DNA of 35,513 nucleotides, taken from the NCBI GenBank assembly GCA_016870995.1, contig VFZU01000057.1, positions 1-35,513 of the forward strand, read 5' to 3'. This document shows, one piece after another, positions 1 through 8,028 of this stretch (the stretch's first letter is position 1; each line of letters starts with the position of its first letter). The DNA is from Acidobacteriota bacterium (GTDB lineage: Bacteria > Acidobacteriota > Terriglobia > Bryobacterales > Bryobacteraceae). Position numbers and translations under genes: made by a program. Below the pieces are notes generated by a model. It worked only from the letters and a program-made list of their open reading frames with translations, had not been told where the DNA came from and did no database searches.

Positions 1-51
1 CTTTGAAAAATGCCCTTCAAACTCGAAGCGTTCTTGGATACACTCTGTCAT
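1..51 (-). CDS. IS1380 family transposase, N-terminal 17 residues only
   Basis: The ATG is at 51-49 on the minus strand and the reading frame is open to base 1. The peptide MTECIQERFEFEGHFSK matches the characteristic opening of IS1380-family DDE transposases, which as I recall usually start MTEC.QERFEFEGHFSR. The rest of the protein, including the catalytic DDE residues, lies outside the window, so activity cannot be judged. Recognition is from the family N-terminus alone, which is distinctive. The gene reads away from the truncated TPR gene stub to its right. Confidence 0.75.
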   Translation of the reverse strand, partial: MTECIQERFEFEGHFSK

Positions 52-148
52 AGCGAAGGCCTCTCTTCTTTGTGCGTTAACTGCTTGTAGACAAATCAGT
101 TATGGCACGGATGGAGGCCTTTTGCTAGTTTTTTGTGAGAAATCCGGG
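1..148 (-). mobile_element. Left (5') end of an IS1380-type insertion sequence, cut by the window edge
   Basis: The minus strand carries the first 17 codons of an IS1380-type transposase running off the window at base 1. Upstream of it lies about 95 bp of leader ending in an AT-rich stretch (GTGAGAAATCCGGG on the plus strand, about 135-148). Immediately after that, coding sequence of an unrelated gene begins in the opposite orientation. I infer that the IS terminus lies at about 148-152. The terminal inverted repeat and target duplication cannot be confirmed because the other end is outside the window. Confidence 0.65.
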
Positions 149-151
149 CTA

Positions 152-289
152 GCCGAACTCGAAGCTGGCCTCCAATCCCGGCCCTATCAGATGATTTGGA
201 CTGCGGCGGAACCAGCATTCATCCCCCTGCGCTCCAACCCGCACTTCCAGAAAGTCATCCGTGGAATCGGCCTGACGCCCCTTTCATAA
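152..289 (+). pseudogene. C-terminal remnant of a TPR-type protein truncated by the IS element
   Basis: On the plus strand a frame open from at least 152 to the TAA at 287-289 encodes about 45 residues that include IPLRSNPHFQKVIRGIGL near the end. The pattern L-R-S/D-P-x-F-x-x-(L/V)-(L/I)-R-x-x-G-L close to a stop is typical of the C-termini of large TPR-containing regulators and adenylate-cyclase-like proteins common in Solibacter-type genomes. No start codon or upstream body is present; the frame enters directly from the IS terminus. I infer the gene was interrupted by the IS and only its tail remains. Its stop overlaps the stop of the minus-strand gene to the right by 6 bp. Confidence 0.6.
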
Positions 290-669
290 TTCCCCGCGCG
301 ACTTCCAGATCTGCTGCGCATTCACGCCCAACCCGATCTTCCCCACCAACACTTCAGATGGCAGCAACCCTTCGAGCCAGCCATTGAGATCCGGCACCGG
401 CCAGCCGTCGCTGGACGTAATGCCCGCGACCTCGAAAGCGGATTCCAATTCGCAAGCATCCGCCATGCCATGCCAAGCTGCTCGACGGAGGCAAACACCA
501 TCGTCACGGCTCCGAAACTGAACAAAAGCGCCGACATCAATCGACCCTGGACACCGCGCCATGCTTCCCACCAGCTATACACGGCCCGGTAGTTTTCGCT
601 AAACAACATCAGTGAGGGCAGCATAAGCAATGCCGGCGTCGTCATGCACAGCAATAATTTCCGCCCCAT
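284..669 (-). pseudogene. Small membrane protein gene, apparently frameshifted
   Basis: From an ATG at 669 the minus strand encodes about 75 residues with two hydrophobic segments (LLLCMTTPALLMLPSLMLF and SALLFSFGAVTMVFASV). After about residue 75 this frame turns into unlikely sequence rich in R, S and C. The neighbouring frame then gives a plausible C-terminus (ELESAFEVAGITSSDGWPV onward) ending at the TGA at 286-284. Joining them needs a single -1 shift near 445-455, so one missing base or a sequencing error is the simplest reading. I recognise no family. Two transmembrane helices followed by a soluble tail of about 45 residues are all that can be seen. It is convergent with the TPR remnant and divergent from the sigma factor. 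Confidence 0.4.
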
Positions 670-771
670 TCACCTTCAGGGAAGCCCGCGCCGGAGGCGA
701 CCGGGGCTTCGCCGCGGCAATCGCCCCCAAATGACCTGCCACAAATCTTCCATACCAATCGTCCTAGAATT

Positions 772-1284
772 GTGAACGCAGTGAGCACCGCCACTAGCCC
801 GACTCAGGATCTCGAGGATCTCTTTGAAGCCCACTTTGGGCGCATTACCCGCGTCATTGGCCGCGTCATCCACAACCAGGCCCGCGCGGAGGAACTCGCA
901 GTCGGAGTTTTCCTGAAATGGCAGCGGAATCAACAACTCCCACCCGGCTGGCTTTACCGGGTCGCCGTACGCGAAGCATTCGATGAACTCCGTCGCATTC
1001 AGCGGCGTCAGCGCTTTGAACCACTCTTCGCCGCCTTCCGCCCCAGTCCTCCCACCCCGGCACAGTTGCATGAATCGACAGTCGAGCAAAACCAGGTCCG
1101 CAAAGTCCTCGCCTCACTCGACCGTCGTCAATCCGCGCTGCTGGTGCTCTGGAGCGAAGGCCTTTCCTACAACGAATTGGCATCTGCACTCGAGATTGCC
1201 CCAAACTACATTGGCAGCCTGCTCAGCCGTTCCAAAGAATCATTTCGCAAGGAGTATCTCAAACGATATGGAACACAATCCTGA
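772..1284 (+). CDS. ECF-like RNA polymerase sigma-70 factor
   Basis: The product is a 170-residue ECF-type sigma factor that would recruit RNA polymerase to a specific regulon. Residues ~14-80 form region 2 (DLEDLFEAHFGRITRVIGRV, with a W-L-Y-R-V-A-x-R-E element). Residues ~110-160 form the region 4 helix-turn-helix: LDRRQSALLVLWSEGLSYNE followed by LASALEIAPNYIGSLLSRSK. The length is normal for a minimal ECF. The start is GTG at 772 or GTG at 781; neither has a clear ribosome binding site. The next gene starts inside its last codons (17-bp overlap), so the two are translationally coupled. This is the usual arrangement of a sigma factor and its regulator. The promoter specificity cannot be read from sequence. 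Confidence 0.85.
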   Translation: MNAVSTATSPTQDLEDLFEAHFGRITRVIGRVIHNQARAEELAVGVFLKWQRNQQLPPGWLYRVAVREAFDELRRIQRRQRFEPLFAAFRPSPPTPAQLHESTVEQNQVRKVLASLDRRQSALLVLWSEGLSYNELASALEIAPNYIGSLLSRSKESFRKEYLKRYGTQS

Positions 1285-2095
1285 ATCCCATTGGGTCGAA
1301 GCCAAGCTCGCCGCACTCGAGCCCACCTGGCAACCGAATCTCGCCCGCGCCCGAACTCTCGCGCAACCGCGCAAGCAATTCAGCTCCTGGATTCTCGCCG
1401 CCACCGCCGCTTCGCTCCTCCTGGTTGCTTTGCCGCAAACACGCGCCCTGGCTCAAAGCCTCTGGCAACGTCTCACGCTCAACCGCATTGAGGCCCTTCG
1501 GGTCGACCTCAGCGCACTCCCAGTCGATTCGAGCATCAAGACCAACGGCCTCGCCCGCAAAGTGGCGAGCATTGAAGAGGCCACCACCGCGGCCGGCTAC
1601 ACGCCCCATTTGCCGAAGCTCGGCTCCATTCCTGAGATCCTCGTCAACGGCCCCATTTCGCTCACTCAAACCTTCCGCACCGCAACGCCATTTGCGGTCC
1701 GCACCGAGTTCGGCCCTTCGGTATTGGCGAACTATCCAGAGGAGCTCCAGGTGGCACAATCCCAAACTCCGCAGCTCTTCTTCCCTCCCGATCTCGACAT
1801 CGAGCAATTGATTGAGAAGACATTCCGCTCCATCGGGGTACCCGCGGCGGAGGCATCTCGCCTCGCTCGCAACTTCAAGTCTCAACCCGCTCTACTTCTT
1901 CAAATCCCCCCAGAAGAAGATGCGCAGCTCACTGAGATCACCCTCCGCCACGGTCCGGCAATGTTAGTAGAAGAACGCAACGATCAAGGCAAGCCCGAAC
2001 GCTTCACGATCCTCTTCCACACCGCAGACCGCCTCTACTCCATCAGCGCGGCAGACAAAACTCTGGCCATCCGCGCCGCAAACCTGATCGACTAA
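1268..2095 (+). CDS. Single-pass membrane protein, putative anti-sigma partner of the upstream ECF factor
   Basis: This 275-residue protein begins at the ATG at 1268, overlapping the sigma gene by 17 bp. It has a short cytoplasmic N-terminus (~38 residues), one transmembrane segment at ~40-62 (WILAATAASLLLVALPQTRA) and an extracytoplasmic domain of about 210 residues rich in beta-strand-like sequence. That topology and coupling fit an anti-sigma or sensor partner. It has no cysteine, so it is not a zinc-binding (ZAS) anti-sigma factor, and I do not recognise the outer domain. The function is inferred from context only. Its stop overlaps the stop of the convergent MFS gene by 4 bp. Confidence 0.7.
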   Translation: MEHNPESHWVEAKLAALEPTWQPNLARARTLAQPRKQFSSWILAATAASLLLVALPQTRALAQSLWQRLTLNRIEALRVDLSALPVDSSIKTNGLARKVASIEEATTAAGYTPHLPKLGSIPEILVNGPISLTQTFRTATPFAVRTEFGPSVLANYPEELQVAQSQTPQLFFPPDLDIEQLIEKTFRSIGVPAAEASRLARNFKSQPALLLQIPPEEDAQLTEITLRHGPAMLVEERNDQGKPERFTILFHTADRLYSISAADKTLAIRAANLID

Positions 2096-3288
2096 GCACT
2101 GGAGGGCTGCGGCAGCTTTTCGCGCACCAGCCCGCCAAACACCAGATACGCCAGCGGGTGCAACACGCCCATAAAGGCAAACACCCAGAAGTAACCGGAA
2201 TATTGCACCAGCCATCCCGTCAACGCCGTAAACAACAACCCACCCAGTCCGTTGCCAAACGCAAACACGCCGCTCACACTCCCCACCACTGAAGTCGGAT
2301 AGAGATCGTTCGTTACCGTTGCCAGATTGGTCTTCCAAACCATATGCGCAAACGTCACCAGGCAAATCCCGGCGATCGCGACCGTGCTCGACGGCGTCGT
2401 GCCCACCAAAAGACTTACAGGCATCACCATCGCCGCCGGCAACATCACCACGCGCCGCGCCTTCAGCACATCCCAACCGCGCGAGATCAAACGTCCACTC
2501 ATCCACCCGCCGAACATCGCGCCAAGGTCCGCCGACAAATACGGCATCCACGCCACCAGCGCCATTTCCTGCAACGTAAACCCACGCGCCTCCACCAGAT
2601 ACTTCGGCAGCCAGAACAGGTAGAACCACCACACCGGATCACTTAAGAACCGCGACCCAAACAATCCCCAGCTCTGCGGCAGCTTCAGATATGCCTTCCA
2701 CGCCCCCGCGGGCTTCTTCTCGATCACAACGCCCTCAAGCGGCTTGTAAAAATACAACCACGGCCCAATCCAAACCAACCCGAGCAGTCCGCAAATCACA
2801 AACGCCCCGCGCCAGCTCAATTGCCCGTACAGCCAAGTCACAAGGAACGGTGCGATCATCGCCCCTACGCTCGACCCCGCATTCAATAATCCATTCACCA
2901 GCGCCCGTTCTTCCTTCTTGAAGCACTCGCTGATCGTACGGAACCCCGCCATGAAGTTCCCCGGCTCTCCTAGCCCGAGCAAGAATCGAAACACACCCAG
3001 CCCGAACGCATTCGTCGCAAGCCCGTGCAGCGCATTGGCTACGCTCCACCACCCCATGAATACGGCCAGACTAAAACGCGCCCCCCACCGGTCCACCAGC
3101 AGCCCACTTCCGATATACATCAGCGTGTAGGCCGCCTGAAACACATTCAGAATATTCGCGTAACCCGTCGGCGTCAGCCCCAGTTCTTTCGTGATCACTG
3201 GGGCCAGCACACTCAAACACTGCCGGTCGATGTAGTTGATGATCACCGACAAAAACAGCAGCCCGGCGATCCAACTCCGCCTTCCCAT
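2092..3288 (-). CDS. MFS transporter, ACS (anion:cation symporter) type, likely sugar-acid uptake
   Basis: The 398-residue product has about 12 hydrophobic helices. Its N-terminus contains INYIDRQCLSVLAPVITKEL, the helix-1 signature of the ACS/hexuronate-glucarate branch of MFS transporters (usual form NY.DR..ls). LLGLGEPGNFMAGFRTISEC in helix 4 matches the ACS G-E-x-x-N/G pattern, and LVDRWGAR is the loop 2-3 motif. Its ATG directly abuts the stop codon of the DapA-like gene, so the two are one operon. The family and its lyase neighbour suggest import of a sugar acid such as a hexuronate, but the substrate cannot be assigned from sequence. Confidence 0.85.
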   Translation of the reverse strand: MGRRSWIAGLLFLSVIINYIDRQCLSVLAPVITKELGLTPTGYANILNVFQAAYTLMYIGSGLLVDRWGARFSLAVFMGWWSVANALHGLATNAFGLGVFRFLLGLGEPGNFMAGFRTISECFKKEERALVNGLLNAGSSVGAMIAPFLVTWLYGQLSWRGAFVICGLLGLVWIGPWLYFYKPLEGVVIEKKPAGAWKAYLKLPQSWGLFGSRFLSDPVWWFYLFWLPKYLVEARGFTLQEMALVAWMPYLSADLGAMFGGWMSGRLISRGWDVLKARRVVMLPAAMVMPVSLLVGTTPSSTVAIAGICLVTFAHMVWKTNLATVTNDLYPTSVVGSVSGVFAFGNGLGGLLFTALTGWLVQYSGYFWVFAFMGVLHPLAYLVFGGLVREKLPQPSSA

Positions 3289-4173
3289 TTACAACCTCTC
3301 TCGAAGGTTCTTAAGCTCCGCCAGGCTCACCGCATCGAGCGACGAAGTCGGATGCCGCACAGTCGCCGAAGCAATCACACCCGCCGCAACCAGGTTATGC
3401 TTCATCGCGCTCACGCCCATTCCTGGTTGCAATTCAAACCGCAACAACGGCAGAATGCACCCGAACACGCGCCATGCCGTATCCAGATCTCCGCTTTCGA
3501 GCGCATCCCAGATCGCCACAAGTTGCCGGATGCAATCGCTCCCCGGCATCATGCCTCGTGCCCCCCGCTGATACTCCTCAATGAAAAACTGTGCGTTCAA
3601 CCCGCCAAACACCACCAGCGAGTCGCCAGCCACAGCGACAGTCTGCGTTACTTTCGGAGCCGTCGGCGGCGCTTCTACCTTCGCCAGCTTCACCTGTTCA
3701 ATCTCGCGCGCCATCCGCGCCAGCAGTGCCGGCGGCATCGCCACCTGCGTCAGCAGCGGCGCATCTTGAATCATGATCGGCGTCCCCGCCCCGCGGCTGA
3801 TTTCGCCAAAGTAATGCACCAGCCCTTCTCCATCGGTTTTCAAAAAGTACGGCGGCAACACCATCAAAGCGTCCGCGCCCAGCCCGGCCAATTGCTTCGA
3901 CAGCTCGACAGCACTCCGCGTCCCGGTCGCGCCGCTCGACGCAATCAGCGGCACCCTGCCATTCACATGCTTGGTGATCGCCGTCATCAATTCGACGCGC
4001 TCATTGGACTCAAGCGCATAGCCTTCACTTGCGTTCCCAAACAGCCCAAGTCCATGGGCCCCCTGCTCCAGCAGGTAGTCCACCAGCTTCAATTGGCTCA
4101 CCAAATCAAGGGAGCCATCTTCATGAAAAGTCGTAACGAGGATCGGATAAACGCCAGCCATCATAAGATTCAT
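3289..4173 (-). CDS. Dihydrodipicolinate synthase/N-acetylneuraminate lyase superfamily protein (class I aldolase)
   Basis: The 294-residue TIM barrel starts at the ATG at 4173. The open frame extends further upstream, but that extension is basic and unlike the family, whose members begin just before a P-I/V-x-T-T/P-F motif, here YPILVTTFHEDGSLD. FGNASEG occupies the place of the usual G-T-T/S-G-E loop and LPPYF is the conserved barrel strand. KLAKVEA carries the likely Schiff-base lysine (about K165). The normal YNVP element with its catalytic tyrosine reads IQDAP here, so the tyrosine appears replaced. Activity probably differs from lysine biosynthesis. Pairing with an ACS transporter suggests a 2-keto-3-deoxy sugar-acid aldolase or dehydratase, which is inference. 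Confidence 0.82.
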   Translation of the reverse strand: MNLMMAGVYPILVTTFHEDGSLDLVSQLKLVDYLLEQGAHGLGLFGNASEGYALESNERVELMTAITKHVNGRVPLIASSGATGTRSAVELSKQLAGLGADALMVLPPYFLKTDGEGLVHYFGEISRGAGTPIMIQDAPLLTQVAMPPALLARMAREIEQVKLAKVEAPPTAPKVTQTVAVAGDSLVVFGGLNAQFFIEEYQRGARGMMPGSDCIRQLVAIWDALESGDLDTAWRVFGCILPLLRFELQPGMGVSAMKHNLVAAGVIASATVRHPTSSLDAVSLAELKNLRERL

Positions 4174-4223
4174 GATCCTAACACGTGTATCCAGACCCCG
4201 CTTGCGTGCATCGTATCCTGTAG

Positions 4224-5303
4224 ATGAGCGTGACCCGCCGCAACTTCGCTCTGAGCATTGCCGCAGCCGCTTCCGCTCAGACACAATTCACTCCAATCCG
4301 GCGCTTCCTCGACCCCTCAACCGAGGTTGAAGTCCTTGCGTTGTCAGACACTTCCAACGCCAGCTACCTTCCTCACCACTACAACCGCTCCATCTCCTCC
4401 CGCAACGGTTTTCTCGTCTACGCCACCGAAACCACCCAGGGCATCCAGGCTTCACGACTCGACATCAAGGGCGGCGCCACCCGCATCATCACCAGCAGCG
4501 CCGCAATGGACCCCAAGTCTCTCGCCCTTTCCCCAGACGATCGAACCCTCTACTTCGCCGACAGCAACCAACTCCTCGCCGTCCCGGTTTCTGGCGGTAA
4601 GCCCCGCGAACTCTACAAAGCGGCCGCACCAAAAGCTTTCCAAAAGGGCATTTCCCTCGCCGAAGACGGCACAGCCATCACGGTGGTGGACGGTAACCGC
4701 CTCGTTTACATTCCCACCAACACCACCCTCAAGCCCCGCATCTTCGCCGAGATCCCAGATCACTGCGAACAAGCCGCCCTCACCAAATTCGGCAGTGTCT
4801 TCTTTCGTGACCACTCAAAAGCGATCCACCTGATCGCCACCACCCCTGGCGCGAAATCGCAACACCTCCCAATCGAAGGCGAAGTCGGCCCCGCCCTCTG
4901 GAACCCCGACGGCCGCAGCCTGATCTACCTCAAGCTGAACCAGGGCAAAGGCATCGCCAACTCGCTCCACGAATTCTCTCTCGATACAAACAAGGAAACC
5001 TTGGTCGGCAAAACCAGCCAGTATGTGCACTTCGGGCGCAACGCCGACTCCAGCGTCTTCGTGGGCGCCTCAGGATCCAAGGCCCAGCCCTACATTCTGC
5101 TGATGCTTCGCATCACCCGCCGTGAGCTCGCCTTGTGTGAACACAAAGCTTCCGACGCCACCATGTGCGCACCCGTCTTCTCACCCAATTCACAGCGAAT
5201 TTACTTCCAATCCGACCGCCTCGGCAAACCCGCCATCTTCTCGGTCGCCGTGGAGCGACTCGTCGAAAAGACCGAACCTGACGAGCCTACTAAGAAGACC
5301 TAG
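4224..5303 (+). CDS. Tat-exported beta-propeller protein resembling oligogalacturonate lyase
   Basis: The 359-residue protein starts with TRRNFALSIAAAASA, a twin-arginine signal, so it should be exported folded. The remainder shows repeated TolB/PD40-like blades: LSPDDRTLYFADSN, WNPDGRSLIYLKLN and FSPNSQRIYFQSDRLGKPAI. From memory, blade order and several anchors parallel oligogalacturonate lyase (Pectate_lyase22): an opening D-P-x-T-x-x-x-V, then SPDDR-LY, PDGR-L-Y, and a final F-x-S-D-x-x-G-x-P-A. In the known enzyme a Q-x-x-H-x-H element before the last blade binds manganese; the matching place here reads TMCAPVF, so that site appears lost. It is divergent from the DapA/MFS operon across a 50-bp gap. 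A binding or non-metal enzymatic role is possible. Confidence 0.6.
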   Translation: MSVTRRNFALSIAAAASAQTQFTPIRRFLDPSTEVEVLALSDTSNASYLPHHYNRSISSRNGFLVYATETTQGIQASRLDIKGGATRIITSSAAMDPKSLALSPDDRTLYFADSNQLLAVPVSGGKPRELYKAAAPKAFQKGISLAEDGTAITVVDGNRLVYIPTNTTLKPRIFAEIPDHCEQAALTKFGSVFFRDHSKAIHLIATTPGAKSQHLPIEGEVGPALWNPDGRSLIYLKLNQGKGIANSLHEFSLDTNKETLVGKTSQYVHFGRNADSSVFVGASGSKAQPYILLMLRITRRELALCEHKASDATMCAPVFSPNSQRIYFQSDRLGKPAIFSVAVERLVEKTEPDEPTKKT

Positions 5304-7783
5304 CGTCGCACAGGCACTTCGCTTGCTGCCCGCCAGCTGAAGTCCTTACGCCCCAGATTCGCCAACTGACGCGTCCGCGCCATCTCCTTACCTTCTTCCT
5401 TCATCTGATACATGCGGCGATCCGCCTCGCCCAGAAGCGTCTCGGCATCCTTCCCGTCCACCGGCGCATGCACGGCCCCGATGCTGATCCCGATAATATC
5501 CTCGCCAATCACCTGCCGCGCCGCATCGGTGATCATCGAACTGATTCGTCCGATCCGCGACACCAGGTCCTCGGGCTTCAATCCCGGCAGCACCAACACG
5601 AACTCATCACCACCCATTCGCGCCACGTAATCATACTCGCGGCAATTCAGCTTCAAAGTATGCGCGACGGCCTTCAACAACCGGTTCCCCTCCAGATGCC
5701 CGAACCGGTCGTTGACAGCCTTAAAGCCATCCAAATCCGTCACCAGCACCGTAACCGACTCTCCACTGCGATTACGTCGCGCCAATTCAGAATCCAGATG
5801 GATGAACAAACTCCGCGCATTCGGCAATTCAGTCAGGAAGTCCGTCGTCGCCGTGCTTTCAGCTGCTTCCAGCCGCAACAAGTGATCGATCGTCATACCA
5901 ACCTTTGAGGCAATCGCCAGCATCACGCGCAAGTTATCCCGCGAGAACGCGTCCTTATCCGACCGGTACAACGCCAGCACGCCCACCACGCCCTGCTTGC
6001 CTTCCAGCGGCACCGCCAGCGCACTGCGTAACGTACTGAATTTGGACGGATCATTCAAATACCCCGGCTCTACGCTCGGGTTTCCATTCACAATCGGCTT
6101 GTTGTTCTCAGCCACCCAGCCGCTCAAGCCCTGTCCCATCGGAATCTCCAGCGAGGAGAATAGCCTGAAGTTCTCGCCGCAAACATACTCTGGCACCAGC
6201 TTGTCACCGCGCCGAATGTACATGGCCATGGAGTCATACGGCACCATACGCTTCACGCGCAACGACAGAATGCTCAACATTTCATCGAGCGTCAACGATC
6301 GCCCGATATCCTGCGAAATTTCGAATAACTGCTGCACTTCTTCCCGCGCCGAAGCGATCATGTGAATGAAATCTCCAGGGTCGCCATTCTGAATCGCGTG
6401 CACGGATTTCTTGGTCTGCTCAAAGCCCGTTGCCGGCGCAAGCCCCGCTTCGATCTTCATCCGCTTCGACAGCTTGGCCTGAGGCACCACACTTCGAATC
6501 GCAGTTTTGGCTAGTTCCTCAAGCTCGACATACCGCTTCTTCAACACTTCAACCACACGTGGGTCAAAGCTGATTCCACTCTCTCGCTCCACCACTGCCA
6601 TCGCGTCGTTCAGCGGCAACGCTCGCCGGTACTGCCGGTCGCTTGCCAACGCATCGAGGCAATCCACTACGCTCAAAATGCGTGCGCCCAAAGGAATGTC
6701 GTTCCCCTTGGTGCCGTACGGATAACCGCTGCCATCCCACTTTTCATGGTGCGCCAACACGATGGGTGACACATCGTAAGGAAACTGCACCCGCTCCAGA
6801 ATTTCAGCCCCGACCACAGGGTGAATCTTCATCTTGTCGAACTCTTCCGGCGTCAACTTGCCGGGCTTCGAGATGATGTGCTCAGGCACTGCCAGCTTGC
6901 CGATGTCGTGCAGAATCGCTGCCGCCCGCAAAGCCTCAAGCTCTTCGGTCGTCATCCCAAGATCCTTGCCAATCTCAAGCGCATACACCTGCACCCGTTG
7001 CAGGTGCTCATGCGTCGTCTCGTCCTTCGATTCTATCGCGAGCGCCAGCGCCTCGATCGTCCGCAAGTGTAAATCCGCCATCTGCTCGGAATGCTGCATC
7101 TCCTTATCGATCCGCGACAAGTGCATCGAATACACCTTGTAAAGCAGATAGAAGAAGAACAACGCCAGCATCGAGTACCCCCAATCGAGGTACACATTGA
7201 CAAAACTGAACAACCCGGCCGCAGCCGTCCCTACAACGTAAAAATTGAAACTCCATACATACCGTTCCCGCCAAATCCGCCTCAGGCTCTTGTGTTCGGT
7301 CAGCGAAATCACCGCAGCCACTGGGAAGGTGTTAAACACATAAAACACTGCGGCCGCCGCGATCAAACGCACCGGCGTACTCGCCAGATCCAATTGCAGC
7401 CTTGGATGAAAGTACATGAAATGCGCAATACAGGTCGCAGTCCAGATACTCGAAACGTTAAAAACGATCAGAAATGTACGACTCGGCCCCGAAAGCACCT
7501 GCCTGCACTGAATCCATGTCGTTGCACCTGCGATCACAATCGTTTCCGGCAGGCTCAACTCCATGATTCCGATCAAAACAAACAAGATGTTGATCGGCAT
7601 CGCCCCGCCACCATTGGTCACTCCAACTCGCAACCCGGCCGCACACAACGCCACCAGGAGAAAACAGGAAAATCGAATTAGGTCAGTCGACTCCCACCGG
7701 AGTAAGCTCGATCCGGCCACGGCGGACCCGATCAAACTGATGAGCATCACATAGACGCGCGCTGGCAGACTCAATAGGTTCAT
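5300..7783 (-). CDS. Membrane HD-GYP / GAF / GGDEF cyclic-di-GMP protein
   Basis: The 827-residue protein carries both c-di-GMP turnover activities. Residues 1-220 contain about seven membrane helices (a MASE-like sensor). An HD-GYP phosphodiesterase follows at ~235-425 with HDIGK (292-296), KIHP (319-322) and HHEKWDGSGYP (345-355), so all metal and signature residues are present. A GAF domain spans ~480-635. A GGDEF cyclase lies at ~645-800 with an intact GGDEF (724-728) and, five residues before it, an intact I-site RxxD (REYD, 715-718). I chose the ATG at 7783 because it opens directly into the first helix; a GTG at 7849 in frame would add 22 polar residues. Its stop overlaps the stop of the convergent propeller gene. 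Confidence 0.92.
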   Translation of the reverse strand: MNLLSLPARVYVMLISLIGSAVAGSSLLRWESTDLIRFSCFLLVALCAAGLRVGVTNGGGAMPINILFVLIGIMELSLPETIVIAGATTWIQCRQVLSGPSRTFLIVFNVSSIWTATCIAHFMYFHPRLQLDLASTPVRLIAAAAVFYVFNTFPVAAVISLTEHKSLRRIWRERYVWSFNFYVVGTAAAGLFSFVNVYLDWGYSMLALFFFYLLYKVYSMHLSRIDKEMQHSEQMADLHLRTIEALALAIESKDETTHEHLQRVQVYALEIGKDLGMTTEELEALRAAAILHDIGKLAVPEHIISKPGKLTPEEFDKMKIHPVVGAEILERVQFPYDVSPIVLAHHEKWDGSGYPYGTKGNDIPLGARILSVVDCLDALASDRQYRRALPLNDAMAVVERESGISFDPRVVEVLKKRYVELEELAKTAIRSVVPQAKLSKRMKIEAGLAPATGFEQTKKSVHAIQNGDPGDFIHMIASAREEVQQLFEISQDIGRSLTLDEMLSILSLRVKRMVPYDSMAMYIRRGDKLVPEYVCGENFRLFSSLEIPMGQGLSGWVAENNKPIVNGNPSVEPGYLNDPSKFSTLRSALAVPLEGKQGVVGVLALYRSDKDAFSRDNLRVMLAIASKVGMTIDHLLRLEAAESTATTDFLTELPNARSLFIHLDSELARRNRSGESVTVLVTDLDGFKAVNDRFGHLEGNRLLKAVAHTLKLNCREYDYVARMGGDEFVLVLPGLKPEDLVSRIGRISSMITDAARQVIGEDIIGISIGAVHAPVDGKDAETLLGEADRRMYQMKEEGKEMARTRQLANLGRKDFSWRAASEVPVRR

Positions 7784-7855
7784 AGTTCGGAAAGCAGAGC
7801 CTGAGACGAAACTCCAATCCCATTCTGCAGCTACATCGGCGAGTGACACTAGAAC

Positions 7856-7865
7856 CTTTAGTACT
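7856..7865. repeat. Intergenic 10-mer CTTTAGTACT, copy 1 of 3
   Basis: The 10-mer, with palindromic core AGTACT, also occurs at 30261-30270 and 30426-30435, each time in an intergenic region. This copy lies upstream of the HD-GYP gene. On that strand the sequence reads TATAGTACTAAAG, so it overlaps a fair -10-like hexamer (TATAGT). Confidence 0.4.
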
Positions 7866-8028
7866 ATACCGGCCTATCTCCGAATTTCCCGAATTCCTAC
7901 AATCATTTGCCCTCTGGTATTTCGGGCGAAATTCACTAAGGTCTTTCGCCCCAGGGATTCAGGTCTCCCTCTCATCCTCGATTCGAGCTTCCCACCGTAA
8001 CATCTAGTAGCGGTACTTTCGCGTTTCT

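Noticed and set aside
3025-4227. 400-codon plus-strand ORF rich in H, Q, R and P
   Set aside because: It is a shadow opposite the MFS and DapA-like genes, with no domain and biased composition.
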